From Enterobacter hormaechei subsp. hoffmannii (GTDB taxonomy: Bacteria; Pseudomonadota; Gammaproteobacteria; Enterobacterales; Enterobacteriaceae): a stretch of 64,000 bases of DNA. Positions 40,119-52,070 of this stretch are shown piece by piece (the stretch's first letter is position 1; each line of letters begins with the position of its first letter). Location: the NCBI RefSeq assembly GCF_001729745.1, contig NZ_CP017186.1, forward strand, positions 3,844,001 to 3,908,000. Reading direction: 5' to 3'. The notes beneath the pieces were generated by a model, which saw nothing but the letters and a program-made list of their open reading frames with translations, did not search any database and was not told the origin of the DNA. The position numbers and the translations under genes are program-made.

Positions 40119-41089
40119 ATGAGCGATAAACGCACTGCGGAAGAAGGACGGTTTGCCGGGCTGGCACTGGCGGAAGAGGAGCTGGTGGCGCGCGTGGCCT
40201 GGTGCTACTACCACGACGGGCTGACCCAGAACGACATCGGCGAGCGGCTCGGGCTGCCGCGCCTGAAGATCTCCCGCCTGCTGGAGAAAGGCCGTCAGTC
40301 CGGGGTGATCCGCGTGCAGATAAACTCCCGCTACGAGGGGTGCCTGGCGCTGGAAACCGAGTTGCAACAACGATTTGGCCTGAAGCTGGTGCGCGTGATG
40401 CCCGCCCTGAATACGCCGCCGATGAACGTGCGGTTAGGCATTGGCGCGGCCCAGTCGCTGATGGGCGTACTGGAGCCCGGCCAGCTGTTAGCGGTGGGCT
40501 TCGGTGAAACCACCATGAGCAGCCTGCAACACCTGAGCGGCTTTATCAGCTCACAGCAGATCCGCCTGGTGACGCTCTCCGGCGGCGTGGGGCCGTATAT
40601 GACCGGTATCGGCCAGCTGGATGCGGCCTGTAGCGTCAGCATGATCCCTGCCCCGCTTCGCGTGTCATCCGCTGAAGTCGCCGGGATCTTAAAGCGCGAA
40701 ACCAGCGTGCGGGACGTGATCCTCGCCGCCACCGCCGCTGACGTGGCGGTGGTCGGCATTGGCTCGGTGAACCAGCGCCGTGACGCGACGATACTGCGCT
40801 CCGGCTATATCAGCGAAGGTGAACAGTTGATGTACGCCCGCAAGGGCGCGGTCGGCGATATCCTTGGCTATTTCCTCAATGCCGAAGGGGAATGCGTCGA
40901 GGAGCTGGAGATCCACAAAGAACTACTGGGCGTCACGCTCGATGAACTGGCACAGCTGCCCACCATCGTAGGCGTGGCCGGGGGGAAGAGAAAGCCGATG
41001 CGATTTATGCCGCACTTAAGGGCCGCCGTATTAATGGCCTGGTGACGGAAGAGACGACAGCCCGCGCGGTGCTGGCTCTGGCCATTTAA
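40119..41089 (+). pseudogene. lsrR: AI-2 responsive repressor LsrR, frameshifted near the 3' end
   Basis: SorC-family regulator that represses both lsr operons until it binds phospho-AI-2. Intact from [10 protein letters not shown] through the helix-turn-helix ([20 protein letters not shown], about 29-48) and most of the sugar-phosphate-binding domain to [10 protein letters not shown]. At the six-G run 40980-40985 the frame is shifted: as written translation goes on for 22 unrelated codons and stops at 41045 (308 residues). Adding one G restores [32 protein letters not shown] and a stop at 41089 (323 residues, the expected length). Either a true one-base deletion, a slippage-prone variant or a sequencing error. 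Confidence 0.9.
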
Positions 41090-41122
41090 GAGCCCTCCCT
41101 GCGCTAACAATGAGGCATGCTC

Positions 41123-42709
41123 ATGAGTTACCTTTTAGCGTTAGATGCAGGGACAGGCAGCGTTCGCGCCGTTATTTTCGATTTGAAGGGCAACCAGATT
41201 GCCGTTGGCCAGGCCGAGTGGAAACACCTGAGCGTCGAGAATGTGCCGGGCTCGATGGAGTTCGACCTCGACACCAACTGGCAGCTGGCCTGCCGGTGTA
41301 TTCATCAGGCGCTGGAGCGCGCGCGCCTGAGCGCGGCGGATATTCAGTCCGTCGCCTGCTGTTCGATGCGCGAAGGGATTGTGCTGTACGACCGCAACGG
41401 CGAGGCTATTTGGGCCTGCGCCAACGTCGACGCCCGCGCCAGCCGAGAGGTAGCTGAACTCAAAGAGATCCACGATTACCGGTTTGAATCCGAAGTGTAT
41501 GACGTTTCCGGCCAGACGCTTGCCCTCAGCGCCATGCCGCGCCTGCTGTGGCTGGCGCACCATCGTCCGGATATTTATCGTAAAGCCGCCACCATCACCA
41601 TGATCAGCGACTGGCTGGCGGCGAAGCTCTCCGGCGAGCTGGCGGTGGACCCGTCCAATGCGGGCACGACGGGCATGCTGGATCTCTTCTCCCGCGACTG
41701 GCGTCCGGCGCTGCTCGACATGGCCGGGCTACGCGCCGATATCCTCTCCCCGGTAAAAGAGACCGGCACCGTGTTGGGGGCCATCACCAAAGCAGCCGCA
41801 CAACAGAGCAGTCTGCGCGAGGGCACCCCGGTGGTGATGGGCGGCGGCGACGTGCAGCTGGGCTGTCTGGGGCTGGGCGTGGTGCGCGCCGGACAAACGG
41901 CGGTGCTGGGCGGCACCTTCTGGCAACAGGTGGTGAACCTGCCGCAGGTGCGCACCGACCCTGAGATGAACATCCGCGTAAACCCGCACGTTATCCCCGG
42001 CATGGCGCAGGCAGAGTCGATCAGCTTCTTTACCGGGCTGACCATGCGCTGGTTCCGCGACGCCTTCTGCGCCGAAGAGAAGCTGATTGCCGAACGCATG
42101 GGAATGGACCCCTACTCCCTGCTCGAAGAGATGGCGAGCCGCGTCCCGCCGGGCTCCCACGGGGTGATGCCGATCTTCTCCGACGCGATGCATTTCAAAC
42201 AGTGGTACCACGCCGCGCCGTCGTTTATTAACCTCTCCATCGACCCGGAAAAGTGCAACAAAGCGACGCTGTTCCGCGCGCTGGAGGAGAACGCGGCGAT
42301 CGTCTCGGCCTGCAACCTGGCGCAGATTTCGCGCTTCTCCGGCGTGACGTTTGAGAGCCTGGTGTTTGCCGGCGGCGGCGCAAAGGGCGCCCTGTGGAGC
42401 CAGATTTTAAGCGACGTCACCGGCCTGCCGGTGCGCGTGCCAGAAGTCAAAGAGGCAACGGCGCTCGGCTGCGCCATTGCCGCAGGAGCTGGCGCGGGGC
42501 TGTTCGCGGATATGGCCTCGACGGGCGAGCGGCTGGTGAAGTGGAGCCGCGAGTTCACGCCAAACCCGGCGCACCGCGAGCTGTACGACGGCATGATGCA
42601 GAAATGGCAGGCGGTATACGCGGACCAGCTCGGGCTGGTGGACAGCGGGCTGACAACCTCGATGTGGCAGGCGCCGGGCCTGATGCGCGACACACGCCCC
42701 TCACCCTAA
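41123..42709 (+). CDS. lsrK: Autoinducer-2 kinase
   Basis: FGGY-family kinase (528 residues from the ATG giving [10 protein letters not shown]) that phosphorylates imported AI-2, trapping it and producing the inducer of LsrR. The N-terminal phosphate loop [16 protein letters not shown], the [14 protein letters not shown] region and the C-terminal [20 protein letters not shown] (abridged) nucleotide-binding motif are intact. Two earlier in-frame codons (41117) may also be used. The last seven codons run into a CCCTCTCCC repeat and differ from the usual ending. Downstream of lsrR with 33 bp between them. Confidence 0.95.
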   Translation: MSYLLALDAGTGSVRAVIFDLKGNQIAVGQAEWKHLSVENVPGSMEFDLDTNWQLACRCIHQALERARLSAADIQSVACCSMREGIVLYDRNGEAIWACANVDARASREVAELKEIHDYRFESEVYDVSGQTLALSAMPRLLWLAHHRPDIYRKAATITMISDWLAAKLSGELAVDPSNAGTTGMLDLFSRDWRPALLDMAGLRADILSPVKETGTVLGAITKAAAQQSSLREGTPVVMGGGDVQLGCLGLGVVRAGQTAVLGGTFWQQVVNLPQVRTDPEMNIRVNPHVIPGMAQAESISFFTGLTMRWFRDAFCAEEKLIAERMGMDPYSLLEEMASRVPPGSHGVMPIFSDAMHFKQWYHAAPSFINLSIDPEKCNKATLFRALEENAAIVSACNLAQISRFSGVTFESLVFAGGGAKGALWSQILSDVTGLPVRVPEVKEATALGCAIAAGAGAGLFADMASTGERLVKWSREFTPNPAHRELYDGMMQKWQAVYADQLGLVDSGLTTSMWQAPGLMRDTRPSP

Positions 42710-42835
42710 CCCTCTCCCCAGAGGGGAGAGGGGACTGTTCCGTGCGGCCTTTCACCCTCTCCCCTCTGGGGAGATGGGACTGCTCCGTGCGGCCTTTCAC
42801 CCTCTCCCCTCTGGGGAGAGGGCCGGGGTGAGGGG
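42703..42835. repeat. Tandem CCCTCTCCC hairpins
   Basis: Three consecutive hairpins of the form CCCTCTCCCCTCTGGGGAG, the last two inside a 45-46 bp unit (GGACTGTTCCGTGCGGCCTT then the hairpin) repeated twice with few changes. The cluster ends in CCGGGGTGAGGGG and includes the lsrK stop codon. It could act as an mRNA 3' end. Confidence 0.8.
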
Positions 42836-42907
42836 TGAAGTTCTTTGAGATCTATCACAATCATTCGATCCCGCTTTTACCTTTCTGCCGCCGCTGGCTA
42901 AATTAGT

Positions 42908-44973
<2,066 letters not shown>

Positions 44974-44991
44974 CGGCATCGCCCGGTGGCG

Positions 44992-46293
44992 CTTCTGTAT
45001 GACCGTATACATAGGTAACAGATCAGACCGGGAACATAGGTAACACTTTTCAGTCTATCCGGAGCACACTCTGGGTTTTTCGGTCGTAGTACGCAAGCGT
45101 TATTCCATTAAAGATGATGGCCTCCAGGCCATCATCTTGTTCTTCCAGCATGATGTACTCATCAGTCAGCGCTTCACTCAGGAACACCGTCCCCTTTTTC
45201 CCCATATAGAGTGTCCCCCTTGATTTCACCCTGTAGACCGTACCTCCTTCCGGATAAGCATATTCAGGAACCCTGCCATCCCAGTGCCGGCCTGAGGGTT
45301 GCCATACCGTTCCGGGCGTTGCACCCGCCAGGGCTTCATGTGGCCTTTCATAGTTAAACTCTTCCCGGTAGCCACTGAACCACCGCTGTTGTTCTTCCAT
45401 CGTCATAAATATGTTGCCCTGTTTTACTGCACTTTTCAGCGAACGATGCATTCGCTCATGACGGCCGTTTTCTTCCGGATGCCCCTTTCTGATGCGTTCC
45501 GGTCTGATGCCCAGCTTTATCAGCCAGACTGCAAGGCGACTTAACCCGACGATACCTGTTCCTGCGAAAGGCTGACCATTATCCGTTCTCAGGACTTCCG
45601 GCAGACCGTACTCCAGGAACGCATCCGTCAGGCACTGCCTGACGAAGGGCTCGCTCTCCCGGTCTGCTCCCCGGCAGCTCAGAAGATACCGGCTGTGATT
45701 GTCGGTGAGGGTGAAGGGATGACAGTATTTCCGGCTCAGCAGCCTGAACTTGCCTTTAAAATCAGCGCTCCAGACCTGATTGTTCTCACTGATGATGGTC
45801 AGGGGCTGGCGATTGCCCGGGGTTCTGCGTTTTCGCTTTTTATCCGGAACCAGGCCTTCACGCTTGAGGATATCGCCGATAGTACTGGCAGCGGGGACGG
45901 TAAAATCGACGTGATGATTGAGCAGCCACATCCGCAGTTTTTTGGGGCCCCAGTCAGGGTGTTTTTGCCTCAGGGCCGTAAGCTGCCCGGCGATATCATC
46001 AGGAACTGTCCGGGAGTGGGAGTGCGGAGCACGTGACCGGTCAGAGAGAGATGACAGGTCAGAGGGGTCAAAACGCTGAAGCCATTTGTAACCGGTTTTT
46101 CGACTGATGCCGAAGAGACGGCAGAGGGCAGAAAAAGAATCCGTACCTGCATGGCAGGCACGGATGAAATCAAGGCGTTGCATAGGTCGGGTCTCAGTCC
46201 AGGGCATAGCGAGTCTCCTCTTCTATGCCAGTTATAACTGTTACCCATGTATCCGGTCTAAAGTGTTACCCATGTTCCCGGTTCATACCCTTC
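44992..46293 (-). mobile_element. IS481-family insertion sequence, copy 2, with target duplication
   Basis: About 1294 bp (44996-46289) in inverse orientation to copy 1, flanked by CTTC on both sides (44992-44995, 46290-46293; 3 bp also possible). Removing the element restores GCCCGGTGGCGCTTCGCTTA then CCGGGCCTAC, a canonical REP of this genome identical to the one at 62851-62880. The insertion point in the REP is the same as for copy 1. Confidence 0.9.
45050..46207 (-). CDS. IS481-family transposase, copy 2
   Basis: A 385-residue transposase identical in protein sequence to copy 1, with the same helix-turn-helix, DDE residues (SADFKGKF, RTDNGQPF, PEENGRHE) and ribosome-binding site. Complete and presumably functional. 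Confidence 0.93.
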   Translation of the reverse strand: MPWTETRPMQRLDFIRACHAGTDSFSALCRLFGISRKTGYKWLQRFDPSDLSSLSDRSRAPHSHSRTVPDDIAGQLTALRQKHPDWGPKKLRMWLLNHHVDFTVPAASTIGDILKREGLVPDKKRKRRTPGNRQPLTIISENNQVWSADFKGKFRLLSRKYCHPFTLTDNHSRYLLSCRGADRESEPFVRQCLTDAFLEYGLPEVLRTDNGQPFAGTGIVGLSRLAVWLIKLGIRPERIRKGHPEENGRHERMHRSLKSAVKQGNIFMTMEEQQRWFSGYREEFNYERPHEALAGATPGTVWQPSGRHWDGRVPEYAYPEGGTVYRVKSRGTLYMGKKGTVFLSEALTDEYIMLEEQDDGLEAIIFNGITLAYYDRKTQSVLRID

Positions 46294-46323
46294 GCTTACC
46301 GGGCCTACGGGTCCGAGGCCATT

Positions 46324-46393
46324 GTAGGCCCGGTAAGCGAAGCGCCACCGGGCATTTGAAACCGTAGGCCTGTGCAAGCGAAACGCCGCCAGG
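46324..46393. repeat. REP palindrome plus degenerate copy
   Basis: GTAGGCCCGGTAAGCGAAGC then GCCACCGGGC at 46324-46353, and a decayed version GTAGGCCTGTGCAAGCGAAA then CGCCGCCAGGC at 46363-46393, between IS copy 2 and rlmG. Confidence 0.8.
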
Positions 46394-46403
46394 CAAAACG
46401 ATC

Positions 46404-47540
46404 TTATCGACGACGCCCCAGCTTCACCGACTTCAGCACCACAAACTTGTTGTTTGTCGCAATGGTGACGCAGTTACCGAAAATCTTCTTCAGCTTGTGG
46501 AAGTAGTCCAGATGGCGGTTCGCCACGATGTACAGTTCGCCGTTGATTTTCAGGCAGCGGCGCGCGTGGTGGAACATCTCCCACGCGACGTTATCCGTCA
46601 GGGCGTGCTTCTGGTGGAACGGAGGATTGCAAAACACCGCGTTGAAGCGGAAAGGCTCTACGCCGGACAGCGCGTTATTGATCATAAACTCGCAGCGATC
46701 CAGCGCCTCCGGCAGATTGGTTTCCACGTTCAGACGGCTTGAAGCCACCGCCATTGGCGATTCGTCGCTGAACACCACGCTGGCCTCCGGGTTCTTCGCC
46801 AGCAGCGTCAGGCCAATCACGCCGTTACCGCAGCCGAGATCGACAATCTCCCCTTCCAGGTTTTCCGGCAGATGTTCCATAAAGAAGCGTGCGCCGATAT
46901 CCAGACCGGTACGGGAGAAGACGTTCGCGTGGTTGTGGATGGTCCAGTCGGTCCCTTCCAGCTTCCAGCTCAGGGTCTCTGGCGCGTCGGCCAGTTCCGG
47001 CGCGCTGAAGGTACAGTTGATCAGGCGCGCTTTTTTCCAGGCCAGCGTCGTAGTGGTCGGGCCGAGCACTTTCTCGAACAGTTCCAGCGTCGAGGTGTGA
47101 ATATCACGCGCCTTGGCGCCCGCGATGATGCGGGTTTCTGGCGTCACGACTTTACGCAGCGCGCGCAGTTGCTGCTCCAGCAGCGCCATGGTTTTGGGCA
47201 CTTTAATCAGCACCACCCCTGGCGCCTGCGGGTAGTCCGCGGTGCTGTCGAGGAACTTCACGCTGGATTCGTCGATATCGTTGTGACGCAGGTTTTCACG
47301 CGTCGCCAGCTCGCTTAAGTAAGAATCGCCGATACTGTAAGGCGCATGTTCCGCCAGCGCACAGCCCAGCGCGCCAAACGCGTCATTCAGGATCAGAACC
47401 GGGCCGCGGATTTCAGTCTCATCCAACTGCTGCAGCAGATATTCATCCGCCGCTTCCCACGCCTGAAGCGGGTTCACGTCGTCCGTTTCCGGGAAACGTT
47501 TAAGGTTGAGTGAACGGAAACCGTTGTCTAAGTGGCTCAT
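46404..47540 (-). CDS. rlmG: 23S rRNA (guanine-1835 N2)-methyltransferase
   Basis: Modifies G1835 of 23S rRNA using S-adenosylmethionine. From the ATG giving [11 protein letters not shown] the protein has 378 residues, as in E. coli; the frame is open 22 codons further but without conservation. The C-terminal catalytic domain shows [19 protein letters not shown] (SAM-binding motif I, about 230-248) and the NPPFH catalytic motif near residue 305. It diverges from ygjP. Confidence 0.96.
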   Translation of the reverse strand: MSHLDNGFRSLNLKRFPETDDVNPLQAWEAADEYLLQQLDETEIRGPVLILNDAFGALGCALAEHAPYSIGDSYLSELATRENLRHNDIDESSVKFLDSTADYPQAPGVVLIKVPKTMALLEQQLRALRKVVTPETRIIAGAKARDIHTSTLELFEKVLGPTTTTLAWKKARLINCTFSAPELADAPETLSWKLEGTDWTIHNHANVFSRTGLDIGARFFMEHLPENLEGEIVDLGCGNGVIGLTLLAKNPEASVVFSDESPMAVASSRLNVETNLPEALDRCEFMINNALSGVEPFRFNAVFCNPPFHQKHALTDNVAWEMFHHARRCLKINGELYIVANRHLDYFHKLKKIFGNCVTIATNNKFVVLKSVKLGRRR

Positions 47541-47623
47541 CGGCCCTCCTGAATGGTAAAATTTGGCGTATCCCTGAAAAGGGTGCGTGAGTATACCCGT
47601 TTTCACACTATTTTGGGGTTTTG

Positions 47624-48127
47624 ATGAACCAGCTGACTTATCTCCAGGGCTACCCGGAGCAATTACTATCCCAGGTTCGCGGCCTGATCGCCGGGGGAAA
47701 GCTCGGCGCGGTGCTGGAAAAACGCTACCCGGGCACGCATGATTTCGCGACTGACAAAGCCCTCTGGCAGTATACGCAGGATCTGAAAAGCCAGTATCTG
47801 AAGAGCGCCCCGCCGATCAACAAGGTGATGTACGACAACAAGATCCACGTGCTGAAAAACGCGCTCGGCCTGCATACCGCCATCTCCCGCGTGCAGGGCG
47901 GCAAGCTGAAGGCTAAGGCGGAGATCCGCGTCGCGACCGTCTTTCGCAATGCGCCGGAAGCCTTTCTGCGGATGATCGTGGTGCACGAGCTGGCGCACCT
48001 GAAAGAGAAAGATCACGACAAAGCGTTCTATTCCCTGTGCTGCCATATGGAGCCGCAGTACCACCAGCTGGAGTTTGATACCCGTTTGTGGCTGACGCAT
48101 TTATCGTTAAAGAGTAATGCGCAGTAG
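47624..48127 (+). CDS. ygjP: YgjP-family zinc metal-dependent hydrolase
   Basis: A 167-residue protein (DUF45/WLM-like) from the ATG giving [10 protein letters not shown]; a TTG one codon earlier is in frame. The metallohydrolase motif HELAH is at residues 121-125, followed by [10 protein letters not shown], which supplies the third ligand. E. coli YgjP is reported to be a UTP pyrophosphatase; the fold resembles metalloproteases. Divergent from rlmG. Confidence 0.9.
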   Translation: MNQLTYLQGYPEQLLSQVRGLIAGGKLGAVLEKRYPGTHDFATDKALWQYTQDLKSQYLKSAPPINKVMYDNKIHVLKNALGLHTAISRVQGGKLKAKAEIRVATVFRNAPEAFLRMIVVHELAHLKEKDHDKAFYSLCCHMEPQYHQLEFDTRLWLTHLSLKSNAQ

Positions 48128-48197
48128 CGCACGCGAAATGTCATGAGGACGTGCTACAGTGGCTTTAGGTTCCCTGCTACGGAGTACGTAAACGTTT

Positions 48198-49196
48198 ATG
48201 ATACGTTTCGCAGTCATCGGTACGAACTGGATCACGCGCCAGTTCGTCGACGCCGCCCACGAAACCGGCAAATATAAGCTCACCGCAGTCTATTCCCGCA
48301 GCCTTGAGCAGGCGCAAAGTTTTGCGAATGACTACCTGGTTGAACATCTGTTCACCTCACTCGATGAGATGGCGCAAAGCGACGCCATTGACGCGGTCTA
48401 TATCGCCAGCCCGAATGCTCTGCACTTCCCGCAAACGAAGCTGTTCCTCAGCCATAAAAAGCATGTGATCTGCGAGAAGCCGCTGGCGTCGAATATCCAC
48501 GAAGTGGAAGCCGCCATTGCGCTTGCCCGCGAAAACCAGGTGGTGCTGTTTGAAGCGTTCAAAACCGCCAGCCTGCCCAACTTCCTGCTGTTGCAGCAGT
48601 CCCTGCCGAAAATTGGCAAAGTGCGTAAAGCCTTTATCAACTACTGCCAGTATTCCTCGCGCTACCAGCGCTATCTGGACGGCGAAAACCCGAACACCTT
48701 TAACCCGGCCTTCTCGAATGGCTCGATTATGGATATCGGTTTTTACTGCCTGGCCTCTGCGGTTGCGCTGTGGGGGGAACCACACGGCGTGACGGCCACC
48801 GCCAGCCTGCTGGAGAGCGGCGTGGATGCACACGGCGTTGTGGTGCTGGACTACGGCGATTTCAGCGTGACGTTGCAGCACTCGAAGGTCAGCGACTCCG
48901 TGCTGCCAAGCGAAATTCAGGGCGAAGACGGCTCGCTGGTGATCGAAAAAATCTCCGAATGCCAGAAGCTCAGCATCGTTCCGCGCGGCGGAAAAGCGCA
49001 GGAGCTGACGCAGCCTCAGCATATTAACACTATGCTTTATGAGGCAGAGGTCTTCGCCCGTCTGGTAGAAGACAACGAAGTGAACCACCCGGGACTGGCG
49101 ATCAGCCGCACCACGGCGAAGCTGCAAACGGAGATCCGCCGACAGACCGGCGTAATCTTCCCCGCAGACGGCGTGAATGTGGAAGCCGTCGCGTAA
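48198..49196 (+). CDS. ygjR: Gfo/Idh/MocA-family oxidoreductase YgjR
   Basis: A 332-residue NAD(P)-dependent dehydrogenase-like protein. The N-terminal Rossmann fold starts MIRFAVIGTNWITRQFV (a variant of GxGxxG lacking the usual glycines after GT), and CEKPLASN near residue 94-101 is the family EKP motif. The C-terminal alpha/beta domain contains the GSIMDIGFYCLASA segment. Substrate unknown. It precedes the alx riboswitch leader. Confidence 0.9.
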   Translation: MIRFAVIGTNWITRQFVDAAHETGKYKLTAVYSRSLEQAQSFANDYLVEHLFTSLDEMAQSDAIDAVYIASPNALHFPQTKLFLSHKKHVICEKPLASNIHEVEAAIALARENQVVLFEAFKTASLPNFLLLQQSLPKIGKVRKAFINYCQYSSRYQRYLDGENPNTFNPAFSNGSIMDIGFYCLASAVALWGEPHGVTATASLLESGVDAHGVVVLDYGDFSVTLQHSKVSDSVLPSEIQGEDGSLVIEKISECQKLSIVPRGGKAQELTQPQHINTMLYEAEVFARLVEDNEVNHPGLAISRTTAKLQTEIRRQTGVIFPADGVNVEAVA

Positions 49197-49257
49197 AGCT
49201 GTGTAATGAAATCGTGCAGCCCATTGACGAAATCGATGGTCTGACATAATTTGTTAC

Positions 49258-49430
49258 CTGCAAAGGGGAGTAACTTCTTCGCCGGTGGATCGTCATTACG
49301 ATGCGTGCAAAACCGCATCCGGTCGCCGGGCAACCTTCGTGGTTGTAAGTGAGACCTTGCCGGAAGGCGAGGTCTATGCATAAAAAGCTAACGGCTATCG
49401 TCTTCTGACCATAGCCGTTTTTGTTTTTTT
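49258..49430 (+). promoter_or_regulatory. yybP-ykoY-type (Mn2+/pH responsive) leader of alx
   Basis: The aptamer region (about 49258-49380) has the family elements GGGGAGTAACTTCTTCGCCG near its start, then a long variable arm and GTGAGACCTTGCCGGAAGGC near its end. It is followed by an expression-platform hairpin AACGGCTATC/ATAGCCGTT (49390-49420) with a long T run, ending 19 bp before the alx start. This matches the known PRE leader of E. coli alx, which binds manganese and also responds to alkaline pH. Confidence 0.88.
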
Positions 49431-49448
49431 ATGTGTAAGGAAAATAGT

Positions 49449-50414
49449 ATGCATTCTGTCGGCACTCCAATGCTGTGGGGCGGATTCGCGGTTGTCGTGC
49501 TCATCATGCTGGCGATCGACCTCTTTTTGCAGGGTCGTCGCGGCGAACACGGCATGAGCGTTAAGCAAGCCGCCGTCTGGTCGCTGGTATGGGTTACCCT
49601 CTCACTTCTTTTCTGCGCCGCCTTCTGGTGGTATCTGGCCTCAACCGAAGGTCGCGCGGTGGCCGATCCTCAGGCACTCGCCTTCCTCACCGGCTATCTG
49701 ATTGAAAAAGCGCTGGCGGTTGATAACGTCTTCGTCTGGCTGATGCTGTTCAGTTACTTCGCCGTGCCTGCGGCCCTGCAACGCCGCGTGCTGGTATACG
49801 GCGTGCTGGGCGCCATCATTTTGCGTACCATCATGATCTTCGCCGGTAGCTGGCTGATTACCCAGTTCGAATGGCTGCTGTACGTGTTTGGTGCGTTCCT
49901 GCTGTTCACCGGGGTCAAAATGGCGCTGGCGAAAGAAGACGATACCGGTATCGGTGATAAGCCGCTGGTGAAGTGGATCCGGGGTCATCTGCGCATGACG
50001 GACAAGATCGAGAGCGAGCATTTCTTCGTGCGTAAGAACGGCCTGCTGTTCGCCACCCCGCTGCTGCTGGTGCTGATTCTGGTCGAGCTGAGCGACGTGA
50101 TTTTCGCGGTGGACAGTATCCCGGCTATCTTCGCGGTTACCACCGACCCGTTCATCGTGCTGACCTCGAACCTGTTCGCGATCCTCGGCCTGCGTGCGAT
50201 GTACTTCCTGCTGGCGGGCGCGGCAGAGCGCTTCTCAATGCTGAAGTACGGTCTGTCGGTGATTCTGGTCTTTATCGGTATCAAGATGCTGATCGTTGAT
50301 TTCTACCATATCCCGATCGCCATTTCGCTCGGCGTGGTGTTTGGCATTCTGCTGGTGACGCTGATTATCAATACCTGGGTTAACCGCCAGCACGATAAGA
50401 AGCAGCAGGCTTAG
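49449..50414 (+). CDS. alx: TerC-family membrane protein Alx
   Basis: A 321-residue polytopic protein from the ATG giving [13 protein letters not shown] (same length as E. coli Alx). The TerC signature regions [20 protein letters not shown] near residue 76 and [20 protein letters not shown] (abridged) near residue 215 hold the conserved acidic residues expected to bind metal in the membrane. Alx is linked to manganese export and alkaline response; the riboswitch leader fits that role. Confidence 0.96.
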   Translation: MHSVGTPMLWGGFAVVVLIMLAIDLFLQGRRGEHGMSVKQAAVWSLVWVTLSLLFCAAFWWYLASTEGRAVADPQALAFLTGYLIEKALAVDNVFVWLMLFSYFAVPAALQRRVLVYGVLGAIILRTIMIFAGSWLITQFEWLLYVFGAFLLFTGVKMALAKEDDTGIGDKPLVKWIRGHLRMTDKIESEHFFVRKNGLLFATPLLLVLILVELSDVIFAVDSIPAIFAVTTDPFIVLTSNLFAILGLRAMYFLLAGAAERFSMLKYGLSVILVFIGIKMLIVDFYHIPIAISLGVVFGILLVTLIINTWVNRQHDKKQQA

Positions 50415-50437
50415 TGCAACGTTCGGTGCGGGCTGAT

Positions 50438-50512
50438 GCCCTCACCCCACCCCTCTCCCACGGGGAGAGGGGGAAATGCAATGCAGGCCGGGTAAGCGCA
50501 GCGCCACCCGGC
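50438..50512. repeat. CCCTCTCCC hairpin and REP palindrome after alx
   Basis: CCCTCACCCCACCCCTCTCC and a GGGGAGAGG arm (50438-50473) followed by the REP AGGCCGGGTAAGCGCAGCGC then CACCCGGC (50485-50512). Confidence 0.8.
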
Positions 50513-50689
50513 ACTTTCGTTAACCAATAGTTAAAAAACATGACGCAACACGTAAAATCCAGCATTTTACGCTTCCGCCTTTCGCTGCTTTCCCTGATAC
50601 TCAACCAGGCAAACAAATACTTACATCCGGATACAAATGTGACTTAGAGCACATCCAGGATGGAACGCAATTTCACTCAGGAATAACGT

Positions 50690-51931
50690 ATGAGCACACA
50701 ATCTAAGGGCCTGCTTGCGCGCCTGGCGCAGGGCAGTCTTGTAAAACAAATTCTGGTCGGGTTGGTACTGGGTATTCTGCTGGCGATGGTGTCAAAACCT
50801 GCCGCGGAAGCGACGGGACTGCTCGGCACCCTTTTCGTTGGCGCACTGAAGGCCGTCGCCCCGGTACTGGTGCTGATGCTGGTGATGGCGTCGATTGCCA
50901 ACCACCAGCACGGACAAAAAACCAACATTCGCCCTATTCTGTTCCTGTATCTGCTGGGAACCTTCTCTGCTGCCTTAACGGCCGTTGTGTTTAGCTTCCT
51001 GTTCCCGTCCACGCTGCACCTGACCAGCGCGGCCGGTGATATCACCCCGCCGTCCGGGATTGTGGAAGTCCTTCGCGGCCTGCTGATGAGCATGGTCTCT
51101 AACCCCATCACCGCACTGATGAACGGAAACTACATTGGCATCCTGGTCTGGGCGATTGGTCTGGGCTTCGCGCTGCGTCATGGCAACGAGACCACGAAAA
51201 ACCTGGTTAACGATTTGTCCAATGCAGTGACCTTCATGGTGAAGCTGGTGATTCGCTTTGCACCAGTCGGTATCTTTGGTCTGGTTTCTTCGACGCTGGC
51301 CACCACCGGTTTCGACGCACTGTGGGGCTACGCGCAGCTGCTGGTCGTCCTGGTCGGCTGTATGCTGCTGGTGGCGCTGGTGATCAACCCGCTGCTGGTG
51401 TTCTGGCAGATCCGCCGCAACCCGTATCCGCTGGTGCTGACCTGCCTGCGCGAGAGCGGCGTGTATGCCTTCTTCACCCGCAGCTCAGCGGCGAACATAC
51501 CGGTGAACATGGCGCTGGCGGAGAAGCTGAACCTGGACCGCGATACCTATTCGGTGTCGATTCCCCTGGGTGCAACCGTGAACATGGCCGGTGCGGCGAT
51601 TACCATCACCGTGCTGACGCTGGCGGCGGTGCATACGCTGGGTATTCCGGTAGATCTGCCAACCGCGCTGCTGCTGAGCGTCGTTGCATCACTGTGTGCC
51701 TGTGGCGCATCCGGCGTGGCGGGCGGCTCTCTGCTGCTGATCCCGCTGGCCTGTAACATGTTCGGTATTCCGAACGAGATTGCCATGCAGGTTGTCGCGG
51801 TCGGTTTCATTATCGGCGTATTGCAGGATTCCTGCGAAACCGCGCTGAACTCCTCTACCGACGTGCTGTTTACCGCCGCAGCCTGTCAGGCGGAAGATGC
51901 GCGTTTAGCGAAGAACGCCCTGCGCAGTTAA
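50690..51931 (+). CDS. sstT: Serine/threonine:Na+ symporter SstT
   Basis: Inner-membrane dicarboxylate/amino acid:cation symporter fold (413 residues, E. coli has 414). Markers are the N-terminal amphipathic [40 protein letters not shown] (HP1 region, abridged), [14 protein letters not shown] and the second reentrant region with [21 protein letters not shown] (abridged). Takes up serine and threonine with sodium. A terminator follows. Confidence 0.96.
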   Translation: MSTQSKGLLARLAQGSLVKQILVGLVLGILLAMVSKPAAEATGLLGTLFVGALKAVAPVLVLMLVMASIANHQHGQKTNIRPILFLYLLGTFSAALTAVVFSFLFPSTLHLTSAAGDITPPSGIVEVLRGLLMSMVSNPITALMNGNYIGILVWAIGLGFALRHGNETTKNLVNDLSNAVTFMVKLVIRFAPVGIFGLVSSTLATTGFDALWGYAQLLVVLVGCMLLVALVINPLLVFWQIRRNPYPLVLTCLRESGVYAFFTRSSAANIPVNMALAEKLNLDRDTYSVSIPLGATVNMAGAAITITVLTLAAVHTLGIPVDLPTALLLSVVASLCACGASGVAGGSLLLIPLACNMFGIPNEIAMQVVAVGFIIGVLQDSCETALNSSTDVLFTAAACQAEDARLAKNALRS

Positions 51932-51939
51932 AAAGAAAA

Positions 51940-51971
51940 GCCCGGTGGCGGCTACGCCTTACCGGGCCTAC
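51940..51971. repeat. REP palindrome
   Basis: GCCCGGTGGCGGCTACGCCT then TACCGGGCCTAC, just after the sstT stop. Confidence 0.85.
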
Positions 51972-51982
51972 AAGGTAAATGC

Positions 51983-52012
51983 AAAACGGCAACATGTGTT
52001 GCCGTTTTTAGT
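51983..52012 (+). terminator. Terminator of sstT
   Basis: Stem AAAACGGCAACA/TGTTGCCGTTTT followed by a short T stretch. Confidence 0.85.
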
Positions 52013-52019
52013 GTTTGCA

Positions 52020-52056
52020 CCCTCTCGCTGTGGGAGAGGGCCGGGGTGAGGGCACC
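52020..52056. repeat. CCCTCTCGC hairpin repeat
   Basis: CCCTCTCGCTGTGGGAGAGG followed by GCCGGGGTGAGGGC; same family as the repeat near 21.8 kb, in the convergent gap of sstT and uxaA. Confidence 0.7.
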
Positions 52057-52070
52057 AGCCCGCACCCGAC

